Part shown: one piece after another, positions 25,965-38,480 of the stretch
How the letters are laid out: the number at the start of each line of letters is the position of its first letter
How positions within the stretch are numbered: the stretch's first letter is position 1
From: Paraspadella gotoi
Taxonomy: Eukaryota; Chaetognatha
DNA length: 64,000 nt
Direction: 5' to 3'
NCBI GenBank assembly: GCA_051294375.1
Contig: CM119271.1
Coordinates: 11,172,341 to 11,236,340 of the forward strand
Notes under the pieces: generated by a model
The model's database searches: none
Told to the model about the DNA's origin: nothing
The model's input: the letters and a program-made list of their open reading frames with translations, nothing else
Translations under genes and position numbers: made by a program

Positions 25965-26325
25965 GTGGGGGCATAGGCGTCTTGTGTGCGTAACGGGCAC
26001 GGCTGTCAGGTACGCCTGAGAAGGTTGCGTGTTCGAGTAGTAGGCTCACCACTTATGGCAAACAGCCGGGTTGCCCTGTGATGCCCCATTGGGGATGGGC
26101 ATCCTCACTGTTGGCTTTGGGGGCTTCCGACCCTCAGTTGACGCTCCAGTCACTGGCGCGGTTACCCTAGTGACGGTCCTCACTTTGCCAACGCAGGAGG
26201 AAGCTCGTTAGGACTGTGGAGAACAGCACGGGGCTGGGATGGTGATGTTCCCCTCTCTGAGCCATATGGATTTTTGGCTGGAAGGATACAGACGTGAGGC
26301 GGTGTGAAATATACCGCCACAATTA
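25965..26325 (+). mobile_element. R4: second SINE-like family, fullest copy
   Basis: The copy has a possible tRNA-like head with a B-box-like GTGTTCGAGTAG at about 26025, then a hairpin of the form GGCAA..AGCCGG..TTGCC, then a body (gatgggcatcctcac, ttggctttgggggcttccga, gttacccta, gttaggactgtgga) and an end reading gacgtgaggcggtgtgaaatat. The A box is not clear. Other copies are 25612-25875 (+, headless), 22272-22548 (-), and fragments at 7850-7905 (+) and 9493-9533 (-). Confidence 0.62.
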
Positions 26326-27413
26326 TGACTTAAGTAGCTTTAAATGGGGAAGGTGAGAATGAGATGAGGAAAAAAAGTTGTGAGAATAAAATGAAGATTG
26401 GGGAACAAAAATAAATGAAAAGGAAAACTTTGGAAATCAAAACAGAACATATAACAAACCTAGAATTGATAAATATAAAAATTCAAAAATAAAGGAAAGG
26501 CAAACTTTAAAAATCAAAACAGAAATGAGCAAAAAAAAGAGAACTGATAAACCTATTAAAATAAATAAAGTCTTCTCAAAATTAAGGGAAGGAGTGTTTA
26601 AAGAAAAAAATGCTAAGGAAAAAGAAAATAAGTTATTACCGGAAAATAAAAAAAGGAGAAATCAAGAGACAAAAGGAAAAAGAAGAAAAATTTAAAAAAG
26701 TTAAAAAAGTTTAAAAAATTAAGAAAGAGCGAGAGCGAGAGACGCGACAAACGAAACACATGTTGAAAAAAGATGTCGAATTCGGTTGAAAATGATTTGG
26801 ATCCGAATTGAGATTAAATGTGGATGAATGATGACGAGAAAAGAAGAAAAAAATTTTTTTTCTTTTTGTTTTTTTTTTCTTTTTAAACCAAAATATTCTC
26901 TTTTCCCGTTTTTTTTCTTTTTAAATCTTTTTTCCTTTGTTAAAATTCCGATTTTTTTTCAAGTTTCTTAGTTCTTAGTTTCTTAGTTTCTTAGGTTAAA
27001 AAATGTCTACAAGTTGGTATCTTGTGAGAAAATCATTATCCTTTACAAAACGATTTTATTTTTGGCTTTTTACAGCGGCTTTACAACTCAGATACAATCT
27101 TGTTAAAATGTTTTAATATTTCAAGTATTAGTTTGACTTCTGACCTCTTGATCAAAGTTCAAAAAATATAGCTCTAAGTTCAAATATCTAATAATTAATG
27201 TTTAATAAAAGTAACGCCTTTAGTTTCATTCCAAGCTTTTTCCATTTCATTTTTAATTTCCCCAACCTCGAGACAATAATTCCATTTCACAAACGCAACC
27301 TCAACACCAACAGATTTCTCCAACCCACCCTTCCTTCTTCCACTCTATACCAACAAAACCACCCTCCCCCCACTAAACCACCTCCATTCCACTTAAATCC
27401 CACCCGACCCAAC

Positions 27414-27580
27414 CTGCTGCATGAATCCGTATTTGAGAAGATCCACGGCAGTGTCGGATCGGACGCACTCCAACGCCAACACGCGGGAGTCGGAGGCGTC
27501 GTCGGCGTGGCGAATCCAGATGGCGGGTTGAGGCTGTAGCATTCGATCTGGATGGCGGAGCCCAAGGGGACGACGAAGCT
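27414..27580 (-). pseudogene. Inverted copy of Ig exon A, frame broken by indels
   Basis: This is the reverse-strand copy of the exon at 21002-21169, including both splice borders. It is 167 nt long against 168. I aligned it by eye and found three single-base indels (one G gained in the GATCGG context, one C lost from CCC, one G lost from GGGG) and no substitution. Homopolymer-type indels without substitutions are what uncorrected long-read sequence gives, and they break the open frame. It belongs to the fold-back at 16168-31743. It is either an assembly copy of the real exon or a very recent inverted duplicate; it should not be annotated as a second functional exon. Confidence 0.8.
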
Positions 27581-29118
27581 CTGGTCGGGGTGGGAGTTGA
27601 AGGGTTGGGTAAGTCGAGTGAAGGATAGTTTTGATAAGGACGGAATAATAAGAAATGGGAGCGGAATGATTATTTCAAATGAGATTGAGTTCGGTCAATC
27701 TCGTTTGCATGTTGTACTGTGTTCTGATTAGGTTTGATAAATATTCATTCCAAGAAAAAAACAATCAAAAATGTAAATAAACGAACAACAAGAGAATGAA
27801 TGAAGAGTTGAGTGAACAAACAAATAATAATTGAAGGATGAATGAATGAACGAACAAACAAAACAAAAATTAATGAATCGGTGAATGAATGAATAAAAAA
27901 AATAACAGCGAACCAACGAACGAAAAGAAAAAATGATATGAACTCAACGAATAACTGACGAAGAAATTAACAAACAATGAATGTTATTTATAAAATAAAA
28001 AACAGTAATCGAGACTAAACGATGAACAAATAAGAAGAAATGAACCAACGAATGAAGAAAAGAAAATTAACAAAAATGATGTTATTTTATAAAATTAAAA
28101 AACGACGAACGAATTAACAAACGAATAAATGAATGAATGAAAAAACGAACGATACGATTTTAACAAACGACTTTCTCCCTCACTCACCTGTATATCCCAA
28201 CCTCCTGAAAGACGCCCGATTCCAACAGCCTATTGTTGTTGTTGTAGTTGTTGTTGTTGTCCCGATCGCTGTTCATTTTGTTCCGCGAAATCTAAATTCT
28301 CTTCGCCTCCGCTCCGCAATAGTTCCGGCGTCGTCGCGTCGTCGTCGACGCCAACAAAAGACGACGAAGACGAGCGGCGACCCGCCGGATGCCGAGCGAA
28401 AGCTCGAGAACGCGACGCCGGGACCGCCGGACAGACGGCCGCGGGAGGAATGCGGCGTCGCTCGAACCGTCGACGAAGTCGCCGACGGCGGCGTCCGATT
28501 TTAGCGAGAACGGCGTCGAACGAGCGGGCTTGGCGCGTCCGGTTTTGGAGGAGAGAAAGAGAGAGGGGGCCCCCCCGTTTGGGGAGGCTGTTGTCCGTAA
28601 CGTTGCGGCGCCATGTTTTTGAGGCGAAAGGGCGAGGTTTGGAGGGCGTCAGCCCCGGCGTCGACGTATCCGACGACGAATCCTCTCCGCGAACTCTGGC
28701 GTTTCGCCTGCCCATCATTTCCGAGAAATCCCTTTTTTTTTTTTTGGTTTATTATTTTGTCGCGCGGAGGGAGTTCGGGGGAAAGGGAAGGGGGGGGGTC
28801 GGTGAGGCGTGGCTTTTGGGAAGGACGGAGATAGCCTTGCTCTTTTTTTTTTATTATCTGCGTTTTATTTGCTTTCTTTTTATTTGCTTTTTTTTTTTCT
28901 ATTTTAATTCACATGGGGTTTAGTTTCCTTGGATTTATCTTCTGTTTTCTTTTTTCTTTTTTTTCTTCTTTTTCTGCTTGTCGAAATCTCAGAACGCTTG
29001 ACGGCATCAAAAAACGAGGAGGAGGAGGAGGAGGAGGAGGAAGAGGAGGGGGAATGCTGGGGCAAAGAATCGCCTTTCAACTGAAACAGAGAGAGAGAGG
29101 AGAGAGAGAGAGAGCGAG

Positions 29119-29154
<36 letters not shown>

Positions 29155-29226
29155 GATGCGAAGGTAAAAGCAAAAGGGTAAAAAAAAATTGAGGGGATAT
29201 AAACAAATGATATAGAGCCTTGGTGT

Positions 29227-29315
<89 letters not shown>

Positions 29316-29801
29316 GACAGAGAGAGCGAGCCGGAAACGGCTGGAGTCCAAACCGACAGACTGGGCGCCTTCCTTCGTTTCTGCTACTACCATTTCTCGT
29401 AAGCGGCGATCGTCCTCGCTTTATCGTCGTCGCGTCGTTGTCGTCGTCGTCGTCGTCGTCGTCGTCAATCATCTTCCCTCGTTTCCTTATTTGAGGAATG
29501 AGTATTTTAACTATTGTTCCAAAGATTTTAATTTTCGCTATTCTATAATCCTGGAGGGTAATTTTCTCTTTAATATACTTGGTGACGAATTCTCCGCGAC
29601 GAAAATTATTCTGCGAACGAAATCTTTACTGGAAGAATTGTTTCGTCGCGAGAGAGAGTTTCGAAGAAAAAAAGGGATACCAGATGTCGCTTTGTGGTGG
29701 AAAATGGAAGTCCTTTTGTTTTATCTGAAATGAAAAAAAATTTATAGAATGAAGTTTAGTTAAAAAAGAAAATATGTTGCAAACATAAGATGTCATTAAA
29801 A

Positions 29802-29897
<96 letters not shown>

Positions 29898-31398
29898 TTA
29901 TAAATAAAAGACAGCTAAAACAAAATTTAGCCGTAAAAAATAAAAAAAAAAGTTTTGACATTTAAATTTGATTTGTTTTGTTTTGTATTTTAATGTTTCG
30001 TTGAATTTCTTTTGGCCAAAAAGAATGATGGAATTTGGTCGGAAAACGAATTTTACGAAGCCTAATAACTTTAATTTTTGTCGTTAAATTTCTTCAAAAA
30101 ACTTCCATTTCCCATCTCCCATCTCCAATTCTCCATCTCCCAATCTTTCAATCTTCCACCAATTTCCCATCTCTTATCAATATTATCCCACATCCAATTT
30201 CACATCTCCCAATTTCCCATCTCTTATCAATATTATCCATCTCCCAATCTTCCCATCTCTCTCCCCATCTTCTCGCTGCCCCATCTGTACGACCGTCAAA
30301 ACAAGAGACCAAAATTAGCGACGAAGAAAATGACGCCGAAATTAACGTCCTCGTCGACGGAAGAGAGAGGGTAATGATGATGATGATGATGATGGATGAT
30401 GATCGATGATCGATGATGATGATTGAAGATGATGAACAGATGATGATTATGAGATTATGATGATGAAATAACTGATGATAGAAGATGATGACGAAGATGA
30501 TTGATGATAGAGAAGATGACGACGATTGATGATGACGAAGCTGACGATGATGATGAATAGAACGATGATGATTCTGATGAAGATGAAGATGATTATGACG
30601 ATGATTGATGGATGATGATAATGATGATGATTAAAGATGAAGATGAGATTATGAAAGGTGATACGATGATGACAACCATGAACGACGACCGAATAGACAA
30701 ATGATGATGTCGTAAACGACCGCTTTGGGAGATGCTGGCGACAGACGATTAGTGAGTTAAAGACTGACAAATTGTCATGAACTTTGAGGAAGAAAAAAAA
30801 GACTGTGCCTACAATAAGTATAAGTACTATAAGTAGCAAAAGAACATATTGAAAAGAAAGTCGAAAGTTTAAGACAAGAATCCACAAAGTCAAGGAATCG
30901 AGGGGAAGGTTAAAAGGATAGTCAAGTCAAGGAAGAAGGATTCGAAACGAGATCGATGCAACGACCGTAAGCGAAACAAAATAGCAACAATAAACTGGAC
31001 AATTTTTGATGAAGCAGAAAGGGGACAATTGTATCTGCTAAAGACGCTGGTATCGACGACGAAAACGACGACGAACGACGACGACGAACACCAAACAACT
31101 AAGATCAAGTCGCAGGAAGTAATCTCGAGGAAGTAGATTAATGATGCGGATGGAGAGGACGACGACGCAAACGACGACGACGACGATCCGACGACGAACG
31201 AACGACGACGACGACGACGACGAACGACGACGACCGAACGACGACGACGAACGACGAGCACGAGCCAATGTTGAAAGAGACCCAAAGATCCAGGTTTTTT
31301 TTTTCTTCTCTCTCTCTCTCAACCTCCCCGGTTTTTTTTTTTTCCCCTTTTTAATCCCTATCTTTTTTTTTATCCTCTTTCCTATTCTTAGGCAAAAC

Positions 31399-31474
<76 letters not shown>

Positions 31475-31743
31475 AGAAGAAGAGATAGGGTGCGAAGGAG
31501 AATACGTGAAGAGAGAGGAGGGCAAAGTTTCTTTTCCTGCGGCGGTGGGCGTCGGCTTTGGCGGCGGCGGCAGGCGCGGCGCGGCGGCGAAGCAGGTTGT
31601 GACGTACCGAGAACGAGGAAGATGGCGAATGCGGTGTGGCGCCTTGTCCGTTAGTTAAATTGGAATTGTTGTTTTTTTGTTCGCAGATTGTTTATTTTTT
31701 ATTTACATTTTTGTTTTTATAAAAATAACTAAAGATTAATCAC

Positions 31744-31768
31744 NNNNNNNNNNNNNNNNNNNNNNNNN
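31744..31768. other. Assembly gap, 25 N, at the outer end of the fold-back
   Basis: The inverted arm ends exactly here. The right flank starts with (GA)n, like the right end of the left arm at 22874. Confidence 0.95.
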
Positions 31769-32420
31769 GAGAGAGAGAGAGAGAGAGAGAGAATGAGAGA
31801 ACTAAATCCGAAACCGGCACCATAGGCGTTGATTGGCCGCATGGACTTCCGTTTTTCGACCAATCAGAATCCTTTACCATTCGCTCGAAAAAAGAGAATT
31901 TTTTGTGATCTGTTAAATGTAAATAAATAAATAAAAGTAATATATAAAAAAAATAAATAAAAGTAATACGTACATATAACAAATTAATAGAACTTGAGTT
32001 CAACGGGAGCTCGACATTAACTAGAAAAAATGAAATGAAATTAAATTAATTTTTTTTATTTAATAAAATAATTAAAACAGAGAATCCAAAATGACATTTT
32101 GACATGAAATGACGTAAAAGACATAATGACATAATAATAAAAAAAAATTCAAAAGATTTTGATGAAAAGGCGTTATCCGTCCGCTAAATCACCCTGTAAC
32201 AATTTAAATAATATCAGGCCCAGGATTTACAACTACACCTAACCCTATTTTAAACCACATATATTTTTCTTACGCAAGAGAAACAAAACAACTAACTACG
32301 TATAAATTGTGAGATTAAAAAAAAAATATCAAGACAAAAAAAAAAAACCATTTGAAAACGAACCAGTGTCGATCTTACTGCGAAATGCAAATTAGATTTA
32401 AATACAAAATATCTTCGCAG

Positions 32421-32555
32421 GGCAACAAATACATGATGGTGATTCGCAACGTGAGCTTCGTCGACTCTGGAATCTACAAATGTTCCAACATCATCACGGC
32501 CAACGTGGATGTCCTAGGCAGACCCTCTTGCAAGCCGGCCGCCTACGAGCTGCAG
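32421..32555 (+). CDS. IgSF protein, exon B (second half of Ig domain 1)
   Basis: This 45-codon exon, phase 0 at both ends, lies between the acceptor tatcttcgcag and the strong donor CAG|gtacgg. It encodes the E-F-G strands of an Ig domain: YMMVIRNVSFVDSGIYKC has the hydrophobic E strand, the D-x-G-x-Y-x-C signature and the second core Cys at residue 21. NVS is a potential N-glycosylation site. After the core Cys it reads SNIITANVDVLGRPSCKPAAYELQ in segments, so there is an additional Cys in a PSC motif just before the G strand. Exon D has a PSC at the same place. An alternative acceptor at 32366 (gaaccag) would add residues that break the Ig pattern, so 32421 is preferred. The intron to exon A appears to be 11.3 kb but is probably inflated by the inverted duplication. 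Confidence 0.87.
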
Positions 32556-33625
32556 GTACGGAGAAGGGGGACGGAAAAAGAGGGACGGTCGGTCGGTCGG
32601 TCTAAATGTCCGTCAGACCGTCATTCCGTCGGTATGTCGGTATGTCAGTATGTCTGTCGGACTCTCCTGCGTACCGGCCGCCTGTGAGCATTGAGCAGCG
32701 AGTGGGGATTGGGGTAAGCTCGTTTGAGTTACTCGCCCTTACTTTGCGCCAACCTCAGTCGCCATGACCCGCTACCTCCTTGCACAGAGCGCAGTGTGCA
32801 CAGGTGTGCGCTGCGCAACTTAACGCAACACTGTCTAGCGAAATCTTGATAGAGTAGGAGTAAATTACCTCATTTAAATATTTTTTTTTAAAAAAATGAA
32901 TAGCGAAATAGTAATGGATTATGAATGAAGAATCTTCCAAAAAGAAAACTAATGCTATTTTCTTATTTAAAACGTATTACAGATTAGAAAATAAGTTTTT
33001 GGGTTCTATTAAAAGTTTATGCCCAACAACCCTGCTAAAGTTTTTCATCACCTCGACCTTCGTTCACTGGATTTAAACTAGACATTAGTAACATTTGTAA
33101 CATTATTAACATTAGTAACATTTGTAACAAAATAGATTTAAACAAGTAATATATATATATTTACCATGGAATAAGTTTTGTTTCAAAATTAGGTTTAGTT
33201 TTAAGATTTAGTGATGACTTGGGACTGAGGTTCAGGATTAGATGAAAGCATCGGATTTGGGGCGCTTTTGGAAAATAGCGCCGACATTTTGATATCGAAA
33301 TCGAACTCGGAATATCGGACATAAAAAAAAATACGCAAAGAAAACTCATTCATTTTTCACGAATTTAAAAAAAAAAAACAAAAACAAAAATAAATAAGAA
33401 GCAAAACCTCAAATTTAAAAGAAATAAAAAAGAAGACTAATAATCTTATTTTTTTCTAAACTGAAAATCCTAAGGAAAAAAATATGGCGGGAAAATTGGA
33501 TTTCAATTCGCGCCGAAACTCGTCGCCCCCTCTCCCCCCCCCCGCGGACGGGCGCCGCCTCCGAGAAAGAGGAAAGAGCTAGAGAGGAGAGAGAGAGAGA
33601 GAGAGAGAGAGTAGAGAGAGAGGAG

Positions 33626-33665
<40 letters not shown>

Positions 33666-34332
33666 AACGCGCGGGTTTTATGAAAGTTTCGAGCTCCCGA
33701 TTAATAAAAATCCTTGCGTATTTAGGATTGGAAACGGCAAAGCTAGCGTGTTCCGTGCTCTCTCTCTCTTCTCTCGTCACATTGCTCTGCTGCTCTCATC
33801 ACAGTCTCTGTCTCTCGTTCTCGTCTCTCTCTCTGTTGTCTCTTGCTCTCTCCAGCTCTCTCGAGATTATCTCTCGTCTCTCTTGTCGTCTGCGTCTCAT
33901 CTCTGCTCGCGTCCTCTCGTCGTTTTCTGTGTGGAGTACGGTATTTTCTTTCTCCATCTTGCTCTTTGCTGCCCTATTATGTAGATGCCCTGCCCTGCTT
34001 GCCTCCTCTCTCTTGCTCATCGTCTCTCTCGTCTCTGTCTCTCATCTGCTCTTCTATCGTTCTGCTCCTCTCTCTTTATTTTATTTTACTCTTGCTGTCA
34101 TTCACGTGCGCCGTTAAATTTGCGTCTGTCTGTCTGTCTGTTGTCTGTCAGTCAGTCAGTCTCTGTCCTGCTCTGTCCGTATTTTTCCGCTCCCCTTTTC
34201 ACTCCGGATAAATCGAGGGCAAGAAAGGAAAAGGTGAAAAAAAAAAATAATTCGCCATAAAAATTCCCACAACTTTTTGCCTGGATGCGGGCGAATTTTC
34301 TCTTTTTCTCCTTTACGTTTGTGGAGCGAGGA

Positions 34333-34390
<58 letters not shown>

Positions 34391-36024
34391 GAGATGAGAG
34401 AGAGAGAGAGATTTTTTATGGTTCAATTTTATTTCCACGTTCCTCTATCGACTACGAGGGGCCTTAGTTGTTGGAATTTTTCATCAAGGTTTTTTGTCCC
34501 GATCGGCTTTAGTTCTTTTCCTTTTGCCCTCGATCTGCTTCATTTTTCCCCCGATCGGCTTTCGTTTTCTTTTTGCCCTTGATATGCTTCATTTTTTTTC
34601 CTGATCGGCTTTCGTTCTTATCTTTTATCCTCAATATGCTTCTTTTTTTTTCAGTTCCACTTTCATTCTAATCTTTTTGCCTTCGATGTTTCATTTTCCC
34701 CCCAATTGGCTTTCTCTTTTTTTCTTGTCGGCTTTTGTTTCTTTTTATTTTTCTCCCGATAGGTTTCGTTCTTTTCTTTTGGATACCGATATTCTTTTTT
34801 AAATTATTTTTTCTTCTTATATACTGTTGACTTTCATACATACTACGAATTTTCTTTTTCCTCTCTAATCATTTTTTTTATCTGAAAGTAGTTCCTTTTT
34901 TTCCTTATCTTCCTTTTTCTTTTTTTTCCTTATCTTCCTTTTCTTCACGAAGGAATTCCTTTTATTTTCAAAGTCGTAACGTCTCTCGTTTTCAATATGG
35001 CGGCAACGACGACGACGTCGACGAAGAAGAAGAAGAAGAAGAAGAAGAAGAAGACGACATCTCCTTGTTGCCAGAGAAAAACCGTGGTAGACCTGGCTAG
35101 ACCTGGCTAGACCTGGCTCGACCCGCCCTAAGATTAAGAGAAATTAGACTCTTTACTCTTAATTTGTTCGTTCATAAGACTTACTTTTTTTAATCTTTAA
35201 ATTTCTTCGGTGAGTTTAAATTCGTAAAAGATACGCCTATTATTCAAGGTAGTATTTTCTGAAAGCTGCCCATTTCTGTTCCCTTCATCCCTGAACTTTA
35301 TTTTAACCCAAATATTTAAACGTAATCTCTTTTAAAATTTATTACCTAATCCCTAACTAGTCCCTTACCCTATCTCTTCACCCTAACCTTATCCGAATTT
35401 CCTAACCTCATCCCTAACCCTAATCCCTAACCTAATTTTTCTACCCAAATTCTGAATTGGGGCGCTTTTGAATAATTTGGCCTCATTAAATTGGTTCTAA
35501 TTTTATTATCCCTAACCGTCGGTTAGCAACCACTCTCTCCGAAATTATAATCATTATCATAACCAATTTCATAACCGAGACACATTTTACACAGTCGTCC
35601 CGACATAAAACCAGATCTTTATCCCGTTCCCACTGTAACACGCTCGCTCCGGCGAAACTTCCTTCATTTCGATTCAAAATCGTGAGACGAAAATTTCGCG
35701 ATAAACGAGACCGAATATGGATTCAGACGATGGGGAAAATAACTTGAACGGGAGGGAATCAGATGACGGTGTACTTATTTTGAAAGGAGGGAGGCAGATA
35801 ACGGTGAAATTATTTAAAAAGCAAAGATTCAGATGATGGCGGAATTATTTCGAAAAGAGGGAATCAGGCGAATTAAAAATCCATCTCTCAAGAACCGATT
35901 TACTCAAATTCTATAAATCAATCTCAAAATATGTATTCAAATTCCAAATTACTTATAAAAAATATTTTAAATATAAAGGACAAATCACAAATCCCTCTTC
36001 AAAATTTGAGAATGCAAAAATTGC

Positions 36025-36147
36025 AAATCTCTCCTTCCAAATCTAAAATCCCTCTTCCAAAATTTAAAATCCTTCCTCCCAAATCTAAAATCCTTCCTCC
36101 CAAATCTAAAACCCCTCCTCTCAAATCTAAAATCCTTCCTCCCAAAA
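36025..36147. repeat. 21-bp minisatellite AAATCTAAAATCCTTCCTCCC
   Basis: Five to six units occur, the last four nearly identical. The long open frames here come from the 21-bp (7-codon) period. Confidence 0.85.
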
Positions 36148-37676
36148 ATCCATCGCCCCCCTCCGGGTCCCGACTCGAGAATGGGCCCCGAACGCGCATA
36201 AGACTTTTTCCGCGACAATTTCTTCTCTTTTCATCGAACAGAAGAAAATTCTCGTCTCCTCCTTCGGTCGTAAAAGACGACGACGACGAAGACGACGACG
36301 ACGACGACGAGGATGACAACGACGACGACGACGACGACGACGACGAAGATACAGTCGATGACAAAAGGCACCACGTCTACGTCTCCACGATGACAACGAC
36401 GACCGTGATGACAATGAGAATAATTGAACAAGAATGGGGATGATTACGACAACGACCTGACGACGACGAGGACGACGACAACGACGACCTGACGACAACG
36501 ACGACGACGACGACCGTCCCGCGAAATCATAAAGTTGTTTCCTTTTTTTTCCTTTTTTTTCTTTTTTTTGATCCACCTCCTCCCCTCATCTTCAATTTTA
36601 TAGTTTCCCTCCCATTCGATTCCTCCCCAATTTTCACCCACCCACAAATTTGTGACGTCGCCCTCCACTTCTGGTTTATAATATCTTTGTTCGCTCCATC
36701 TGAACTTCCCCTTTTTTTTTCTTCCTTTATTATTTTTTATTATTTGTTTGCTCTGTTTTCTTTTCAGAAAAAAAAAAAAAAAAATTTTGACTTACATTTT
36801 AGCATTTCTAACCGTAATCGCATTTCCCTGTCTTTTTACCATCCGGGCACTATTTCCTACAAGCTCCCCAATTCCGTTCAGTATTCTTGAACCTAACTTT
36901 TAACCCTAATCGTTAACCTTAATTACCGATCCTAATTCCTAGCCTTATCTCCCTACCTTAAACCCTGACCCTTACCCTAACCCCGTCTATAAACGTAAAA
37001 ATTAATTTAATTATGAGTTTTAATAACTAAAATAAATTGGTCCATTTGTCGGTTTAAAATTTACCGCTGCGCAATATATTTTTGTTTTATTTTATTTCAC
37101 CAGTTATATGGTTCATCGCTTATACTATTCACAAAAAGTATCATTTTTTACGTCTTTTTTTGTTTTTATATTTTTAAATGATTTTTTTAAGCTCCAATAA
37201 TCATTATTATTTACTCCTAAAAAATAAAAACTGAAATAAAACACTTTTGAAAACACGATGACGCATTCTCCCGTCTATCTCCCTTTCCTTTCCCCCCCTC
37301 TCCCGCGTTCCCTCGCTTCCCCCCTTTCCTCCCTCCCCCTGACTTCCTCCCCCCTCCTCTCCCCCCTTCCCCAAAAAACTTTCGCGCTTGACGAACGGCA
37401 ACAGTCGCCAGGCCGTTCGTCAGGCGTCCGTCAGGGAGCGTCGCGACGTCTTCCCTTCTTCCTACGCGTCGGCATACGAATTGTGGCAATTTCCCGTTTT
37501 TCATCTCGATTTTTTCATCGGCCGTCGTCGACGACGCCGATCTTTTCTCGGCGCCGCCGACGACAACTTCCGGCCGAGTTCCGTCGCGATGTTTTTATGT
37601 CGTTTTGATTTTCGAAGACTTTCGCGTCTGTCTATCTTTCTAGTTTTTTCTTACTATCTTTTTCTCTGTATCCGTC

Positions 37677-37760
<84 letters not shown>

Positions 37761-37762
37761 TT
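37677..37762. repeat. (TTTC)n microsatellite
   Basis: About 20 units of CTTT. A (GAAAA)n-type run at 38085-38175 is its purine counterpart. Confidence 0.95.
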
Positions 37763-38011
37763 TCTTTGTATCCATCTCTATCTTTCTTTCGATCTCTTTC
37801 TTTCTATCGAATGGCATCGATTTGGTCCTATTTGTCGAAATGCCATCTAGCGACGAAATGCCATCTTGCGACGAAATGCCATCTAGCGACGACGGTATTA
37901 GATCTGTTTCGTCGATTGTAGTGGAGCTTTTGGAGGAAAATTGAATGGAGCCTCTCTCTCTCTCTTCTCTCTCTCCTTCTCCTCTCTTTTCTCTCTCTCT
38001 CTCTCTCTGTA

Positions 38012-38043
<32 letters not shown>

Positions 38044-38295
38044 CTCTCTCTATTTGTCTCGCTCTAGTATTTCCTTAAAAAAAGAAAAGAAAAGAAAAAG
38101 AAAGAAAAGAAAGAAAGAAAAGAAAAGAAAAGAAAAGAAATAAGAAAAGAAAAGAAAAGAAAAGCAAAGCAAAGCTCCACCTTCCTCATCAGTTACCTTT
38201 TTTTATGGTCTCGAGAAAATTTCGCGCTCGAAAGAATTTGACCTCAAGACGATTATTTTTCCCGCGTCACTCCATCAATCAAATGGTGGTGATTA

Positions 38296-38480
38296 ACTCC
38301 ATCAACCAGTACTCCTGTGAATAACTCCATCAGTTAACGAAACACCAATAAACTCCATCAAACGGCACTCCTGTAAATAACTTCATCTGTTAACGAAACA
38401 CTAATCTACTCCATCAACCAGCACTCCTGTGAATAACTCCATCAGCTCACGAAACACTAATCCACTCCATCAAAATCACT
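38296..38480. repeat. 56-bp minisatellite, about 3 units
   Basis: ACTCCATCAA begins units at 38296, 38352, 38408 and 38464. Each full unit continues with ctcctgtgaataactcc and gaaacactaat, with small differences. Confidence 0.85.

Larger units (their letters stand above)
16168..31743. repeat. Giant fold-back (inverted duplication), 15.6 kb
   Basis: The sequence from 16168 rightwards reappears reverse-complemented, in the same order, ending at 31743 directly before a 25-N gap. Landmarks pair as follows: GCC-repeat segment 16325-16400 with 31540-31600; the segment reading ...ccagcgtctttagc at 17010-17035 with 31030-31060; 18345-18470 with 29570-29710; 18610-18720 with 29320-29420; CpG-rich 19310-19760 with 28290-28720; Ig exon 21002-21169 with 27414-27580; 21540-22140 with 26330-27050. 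Differences are mainly 1-base indels. A second partial inverted copy occupies 22975-25110. The structure is probably a long-read or gap-filling artefact, possibly a real recent palindrome. Confidence 0.85.

Noticed and set aside
28230-28720. 162-residue Arg/Ser-rich minus-strand frame
   Set aside because: The inverted counterpart at 19310-19760 has different frames because of indels, so no frame is conserved.
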